Positions 58,854 through 64,000 of a DNA stretch of 64,000 bases are shown piece by piece (the stretch's first letter is position 1; every line of letters begins with the position of its first letter). This DNA comes from Diadema setosum. Its lineage: Eukaryota; Echinodermata; Echinoidea; Diadematoida; Diadematidae. Where the stretch lies: assembly GCA_033980235.1 (NCBI GenBank), contig CM067075.1, forward strand, positions 24,747,061 through 24,811,060, read 5' to 3'. The position numbers were made by a program, and so were the translations under genes. The notes under the pieces were generated by a model that did not search any database, had not been told where the DNA came from, and was given only the letters and a program-made list of their open reading frames with translations.

Positions 58854-60714
58854 TTAAAACAGGACTCCATTCATCTGCGAGATTTGACCCTCATCCAATA
58901 GTGCAAGCATGTGTGTGAATGGAAGACCATTGCCCTCCTGACCAATAGAGCCCCACACATAATCCTCTTGCTCCGTGGGGCAGGTGAATGTAAGAAACTG
59001 CACTCTCTGATGCTGTGGACCAGCAAATTAGACAAATCTGATTAGCATTATACGCAGGTGTGACAGTCCGCCCTCACTGTGTTTCCATGCATTGCAAATA
59101 ATATTATAATTTGCTGGTAAATAGAACAGTTTAACCTTCAGAGAAGAGGTCTCAGAATATCACTGACTGTGTGTGTACATGATCTAGATTCGCCTTTGGG
59201 TATCGCAGGCTCAATGTGGATTAGGCCAGCGCAAGTCCTGCAAAATTATCTCCACCTAGAGACATAATGCTATTTCTTTAAACCGCATAAGCCTTTTACT
59301 GGTAGCATACATGTAGACGACGCCATCTGTAATTTATTGAGCTGTCTTATAGATGCTTCGATACTTTCACATCTTATTTCTAATAAAGACCTGTATGGCT
59401 GCATATCAGAAAGCTGTGGGATGTACCATGTCCTGGCCAAATATCTATTAAAATGATGATGATGGATACAAAGCATATCTCACTTTTTTGATATATATAC
59501 CGGTAACAATAAATTGATCTCTGAATTCATTCTCCAGCAAAATCCTCTTTCAAAAATCTTATATCATAACCTTTCATGAAATCAGAGATGATGTATCAAC
59601 TTTTACTTACCCTATTTCACCTTTTGGATGCTTTGATGCTTTTCTATTCCCTAATTCTTCTTTGTGAATCAATTCCTTTTTTTTTTTTTAAATCAATTTA
59701 AATCCCATCATCTTATATATATCTTGTCATCTTTTTGTTCATATATTCATAAACTTTCATAAATTCATGTTGTCTGTACTATATCAGGACTTCATTAGAA
59801 AGTCCATTTACTTATTCTGTGATGCTTTCTCATCCTTTCGAATCCGTCCATGCATTAATTCATCGATCCATCAATTTATTCATAAGTATGTGCACATTCA
59901 TTTCCTTGCCCATCATTCATAATCTTTCATAAACTCATATCCGCTGCCTCGCAATGATTTTTTTTTCTTTCTCTCTGTAGACACATTGCTGTTTTTTGTA
60001 CAGTTCTCATTACTTTTATATATTACCCTTTGATATAACTCCCTGGCTGGTTGTTTTATCTTTATCTCTCCCTGAATGATACTGCTGATGAAAATTCAGA
60101 CTGATTCTTTTTGCCAATGTGTATTCGGTTCCTATACCACAACCAGCAGCAAAGCAATTCACTGTACAAAGATGTAGTGACTAACATTACGCACTTGGAA
60201 ATAGAAATTAACAATTTACTTGTAATATTTTACTATAAATAACTGGATGTTCTCTCTCTCCCTCTCACACACATGCACACACAAACACACTCCCACAAAC
60301 ACCAATGGGTTGGCAAATCAATGAGATTTATCGGCGCTGGGGTGACAAGACCTTGTTATCTCAAATTTTGGTGAAAATGACTTTTTTTGGATTAACGGTC
60401 AGATAATCTGTTACAGAGTGATGTCCTGTCCATATCCTAGCTGTCTTATACTAAAACTGAAGCCATCACATTAAGTCAAATGAAAGGCTATCCCGTCTGA
60501 TGTAGTGCTTTGGCTGCCATGTTTGTTTTGATGTTGTTGTTTTTGGTTTTTTGCTCTACTGAACATTTGGCATTTTATGAGGTCTTGTCGCCCCAGTGAC
60601 GTTATGTAAATTTCCTCCACACCCCATCTGCATCTTATCAAAGATACATTCATGTCACTCTTTTTTAAGGTGCCCTCATTAATCCCCAATGTGTGCAAGG
60701 CAGTTAGATACTAA

Positions 60715-60730
60715 GGGGGGGGGGGGGGGG
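60715..60730. repeat. G-run
   Basis: About 16 consecutive G on the plus strand; a second T-to-G junction follows at 60,909-60,936. Confidence 0.95.
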
Positions 60731-61856
60731 AGAGCATTTCTGACACCTGCCTGGATAAAAATCATTCAGATGGGGATGGATGAAATCGCAACTTTCGTGT
60801 CCTCAATCATCAAATCTGTATAGCACACACACCAAGACGACATCTACTTTTAATTATGCTCCCCTGCACAGCACATTCTGATGTGCAAACGTGACAAGAA
60901 AGTATGCGTTTTTTTTTTTTTTTGGGGGGGGGGGGTTTTCTCATCAAGATATGTTTAATAAATGCAATTTAGTGAAATTACAATGGTGGAGATCAGATTC
61001 AGTCAAAGAGTTCAGCCCACGCAGGAAGAACATCTCACAAACACACTCAACTTTTTTTTCTGCTACATTTGAAAAGAAGATAATGTTGGCCTACGAAAGA
61101 AAGAAAACAAAATTGGGTGACATGAATACAAAATGTATGCCATTGGTTGAAAAATCAGACAAAAGCTTTCGGAAAATTGAGAAAATGTTGTTCTGGGTTT
61201 CAATGAGACGTTACAATGAGACATCTATGTCATCAGCATTGGTCAGGTTAACATTTACTTAGAACTCACTCTCTACTCCATCCTCATTTTCACTGACCTT
61301 GGTCTCCATGGTAACCCCTCAGCTACCTTTGTTTAATTTTCATGTGCCACAGATCTGTCAATTCGGAGCTATTGGCATGCAAGTGGAAGCATTGGATTCA
61401 AATCAGGCCATGACTATTGCAGCATGCATTACCAGGTTGGTGTTTTCATTGGATTGAAAGAAAGATACCACAGGGTACTACTACACAATAAAGTCTGCCT
61501 CCGAGCCACTTATCTCTATTCAGACCATTAGTAACACAGGAGGGATTATTCCGCTGAGAAATGTCAAGCTGTTACTGCGAGTCTCGGCTCTAAAGAAAGC
61601 ACCGGTAGTTACCCGTTATCTACCCTGGAAGCGGTGAAAATGCAATATTGAGCGCGGCACAATTTCAACACTGGAAGTTTAGTCAGAAGAAAAGGCATCC
61701 TCCATGAACAACAAATAATGCATCCAATCCAAGAAATTACATTTCTGTGAGTTTGGTTCTGCATCTGTTTACCATTTAAAAGTTTGCCTAACATTCATTA
61801 ATAGTCTTTGACAAGTTAGAGGAAGAGCTTCTTTTTCACTTGTGCACTTGGTTGTT

Positions 61857-61952
61857 CATATAATGTACTCTTAAATGAATCCCAAAAGAATAGGAACAAT
61901 CATCCCCCAGCATTCCCCCCGATTCTCACTGATCAGTTACTAGCCATCCCCT
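61857..61952. mobile_element. Half copy of the 20,542 foldback MITE
   Basis: 'gtactcttaaatgaatccca', 'ggaacaatcat' and 'gatcagttactagccatcccct' match the right arm, followed by TTAA. Confidence 0.88.
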
Positions 61953-62084
61953 TTAAGTTGAAAAGTGGTCAAAAGCCTCCCAAGTATTTGCTACATTCAA
62001 ATTTTTTCTTTCATATTAGTATTAATACACTTCAGAAGACTTACAAATTTATTACTACTGGTAATTTCTGTAAATTGTAATTAA

Positions 62085-62466
62085 AGGGTGTGTACAGTTC
62101 TGGTCGAGGTGATGATTTAGCTTTGAACGTTTGGCGAAATATTAAGAAACCACTCTATGAGATGTCAAAGAGCATGCAATTCTAAGGGGTATCAAAAGTT
62201 TATTGATGAAAATCGGTTTTGAAATGGCTGTGATATCCAAAAACAAGTTGAAACAAAGAGATCCTAATAAAGGCATGGCCTGTCGCCTTTTATTATTGTC
62301 ACTTTTTCGGATATCTCGGCCATTTGAAAACCAATTTTCATCAAATAAACGTTGAATCCTTCTTAAAATTACATGCTCTTTCATATTTCAATAGAGGTTT
62401 CTCATTATCTCACTTAGGAATGTTCAAAACATGAAACCTCACCTCAACCAGTATTGTACAGTCCCT
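62085..62466. mobile_element. TTAA-type MITE, AGGGTGTGTACAG family
   Basis: TTAA on both sides. Very close to the 32,989 copy along its full length, suggesting recent relationship. Confidence 0.92.
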
Positions 62467-62605
62467 TTAAAGTTGTGCAGATTCAATGCAATTAACTAGC
62501 TCCACTATACACTTGTAAGAAAATATGCTGTAAAATTCAGGGGTACCCATTTAGTGGGAAAATAATTTCTGCAGCAAAAAAAATCTCCTGGGAATCAATT
62601 GCTTA

Positions 62606-62850
62606 CTGTATACGCCATATAATCAGCAGGTTAAAGTTTTTATAAATCAGGACTTCCCGACAATTTTGTGAGTGGTTAAATTCGCGATTGTGGAATACAG
62701 TACTGAACAGAGATATATGTATGCGTGCATATCATATTCATGTCAGGGTCAGAGTCAATATTTTCCGTGTGTCTTTAAATTCGTGAACAGCACCTAACTT
62801 GCAAAATTCGCGAAAGTAAAAACCTCCCGAAATATTCAGCATAATACACA
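62606..62850. mobile_element. MITE-like repeat, 'tttttgcgaa' family, inverted copy
   Basis: Contains 'tactgtatacgcc', 'gacaattttgtgagtggttaaattcgcga' and, further on, 'aaattcgcgaaagtaaaaacctc', complementary to the 36,246 copy. Confidence 0.6.
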
Positions 62851-63026
62851 GTAATACTATGCTACCACGTGTGTTGAATGGTGGCTTGTTCTCAAATTAC
62901 ATACGTATTCACACAGTGTGCGTCTACTGGAGACCTCGCATTACCTCACATCATCGCACATTTTTGTCACCTGCATCACCTCCTGATTTACTACTACCTG
63001 AACTGTTTCTACTGAGCAATCAAATA

Positions 63027-63325
63027 CTGTAAAAGCTGTTACTTCTACCTAGATATTTTCACAAATGAGGTCAAAGACATGTTTGCGAGATGTTGTTTTT
63101 GCGATCGTAAGTGCACCAATGCCTGTCTGTTCGCGCTGCAAACTTCATGCAATCTACATTAGGTGGCTATATTTTCTTGTTGAAGATGGAATGATTTTGC
63201 TACAACACGCATTTCCCCTAGACGCTTGCTGTCCAGAGTATACTCGACTCGTCCTCAACGGATTCAATTCGCTGCCCGACAGTGATTTGCGAAATTCGTG
63301 AAACTTGAACCCTCGCAAACACGAT
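63027..63325. mobile_element. TACTGTAAAGC-type MITE carrying a nested miniature
   Basis: 'tactgtaaaagctgttac' and 'caaatgaggtcaaagacatg' match 24,322-24,538. The right part 'cgaaattcgtgaaacttgaaccctcg' continues after an inserted miniature at about 63,179-63,263. Confidence 0.7.
63179..63263. mobile_element. 85-bp miniature element, copy 6 (nested)
   Basis: Core 'ttttgctacaacacgcatttccc' and 'gtatactcgactcgtcctcaacgg' as in the other copies; its target sites are mutated. Confidence 0.85.
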
Positions 63326-63604
63326 GGCTATCACGTGGAGATGGCAGGGTAAAGTGAGGGATCTTGCAAAGTGCAGTGATCCAGAAAGTCCTGTATCGTA
63401 AGGTCACAGATCAGGTTGCTATGATGACCAACTGAATAACGCATGGAATCTTTTCACTAAGAATTCAAGACTTCCAGCACACCACAAATTATGTCACTCT
63501 CTCTGTTTCTACTGAAAATCATCCCTTGCATTTCTGCGCATCGACCACCTAAAAAAGGTGGAGGATGCACTTTGTATTGTTTTGCTTTTGTATTCATTTC
63601 TTAA

Positions 63605-64000
63605 CCCGTTGAAGACGAATCCCAAGTATTGACCGATTCTGTGACGCGCTATGTGTATTTTTGGCATGGGCAGCGCCATTACTGCGGTGTATCATCCGAC
63701 CCCCCCTCCTCTCTCCCCACCCCTCTTACGCGCGCAGAATGAAAAACTGATGCATGGTTGTTTTTAAAATAGCCAATGGGCATCTCGTACTGAGTGCGCG
63801 AATGCTTGCTTAGTGCGCGAACCTTTGTTACAAGTGCGCGATAAACATGTTGCCCGTGGGGTGGGGGAGAGCAGGGGGGGGGGGTCGGCTGAGACACCGC
63901 AATTTGAGCTCATGGCTGCGCCCAGTGCCATAAAATGTCTGCTGCCCTCAACGAACCCGAATCGGTCAATACTCAGGCAGGTGTCTCTTGAAAATGTGTG
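63605..64000. mobile_element. Start of a larger relative of the miniature element, cut by the window end
   Basis: TTAA then CCCGTTGAAGACGAATCCC, as in the miniatures. An inner pair 'gtattgaccgattc' (63,628) and 'gaatcggtcaatac' (about 63,959) is inverted, and the miniature-like 'ggcaggtgtct' follows. The insert between them is GC-rich with a G-run. Confidence 0.65.

Larger units (their letters stand above)
53962..64000. other. Upstream or first-intron DNA of PRKAG, no exon found
   Basis: I searched both strands for the basic leader that precedes DLSSFAMP in long PRKAG2 and for any other conserved exon, and found none I can support. The region is mostly MITEs, G-runs and AT-rich DNA. Unique-looking, moderately GC stretches at 58,890-59,260 and 61,260-61,600 stand apart from the repeats. 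Confidence 0.6.

Noticed and set aside
59270..59476. 68-codon minus-strand frame near 59.3 kb as the missing first exon
   Set aside because: It does not end at a phase-0 donor next to a basic HIP-like motif and lacks any match to the PRKAG2 leader.

Overview
The window looks like nuclear DNA of an invertebrate animal. It is AT-rich, has no long open reading frames, and is crowded with palindromic DNA-transposon relics, tRNA-derived SINEs, microsatellites and G-runs. It holds one convincing protein-coding gene, on the minus strand: the gamma regulatory subunit of AMP-activated protein kinase (AMPK), closest to vertebrate PRKAG2. I recovered it as 15 short exons. Almost all have GT-AG boundaries, the reading phases agree at every junction, and together they rebuild the four CBS repeats with the nucleotide-contact residues in place. 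The repeat styles resemble those of echinoderms (sea urchin or sea cucumber), but this is recollection and not tested here.

Layout, in transcription order (high to low coordinates). 53,962-64,000: upstream or first-intron DNA with no exon I can defend, rich in TTAA-flanked MITEs. 53,961-46,412: three exons of a serine-rich N-terminal extension, opening with the DLSSFAMP motif of the long PRKAG2 isoform. 39,446-39,405: a separate start exon ([14 protein letters not shown]) that ends in the same phase as the last extension exon, so it predicts a second promoter and a compact isoform of about 335 residues. 29,698-12,956: ten exons carrying CBS1 to CBS4. 10,448-10,393: a small last exon with a serine-rich tail and the stop. 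10,392-5,200: probable 3' UTR grading into intergenic DNA. 5,200-1: intergenic DNA with repeats.

The introns hold most of the novelty. There are at least four MITE families with TTAA target sites (piggyBac-like), including a roughly 85-bp miniature present six times plus one truncated relative. A 2.8-kb element with matching ends contains eight exact copies of GTAACGTCAGTTAC. A tandem array of about 150-bp units, each carrying TGACCTTTGACCT-like nuclear-receptor half-sites, fills the last intron. Poly-G runs are strongly biased to the plus (template) strand. No autonomous transposase, reverse transcriptase, CRISPR array or prokaryotic-type feature was seen.

All exon calls come from reading translations and splice signals by eye. 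The 5' end of the long transcript, the 3' UTR end and the exact termini of some repeats are unresolved.
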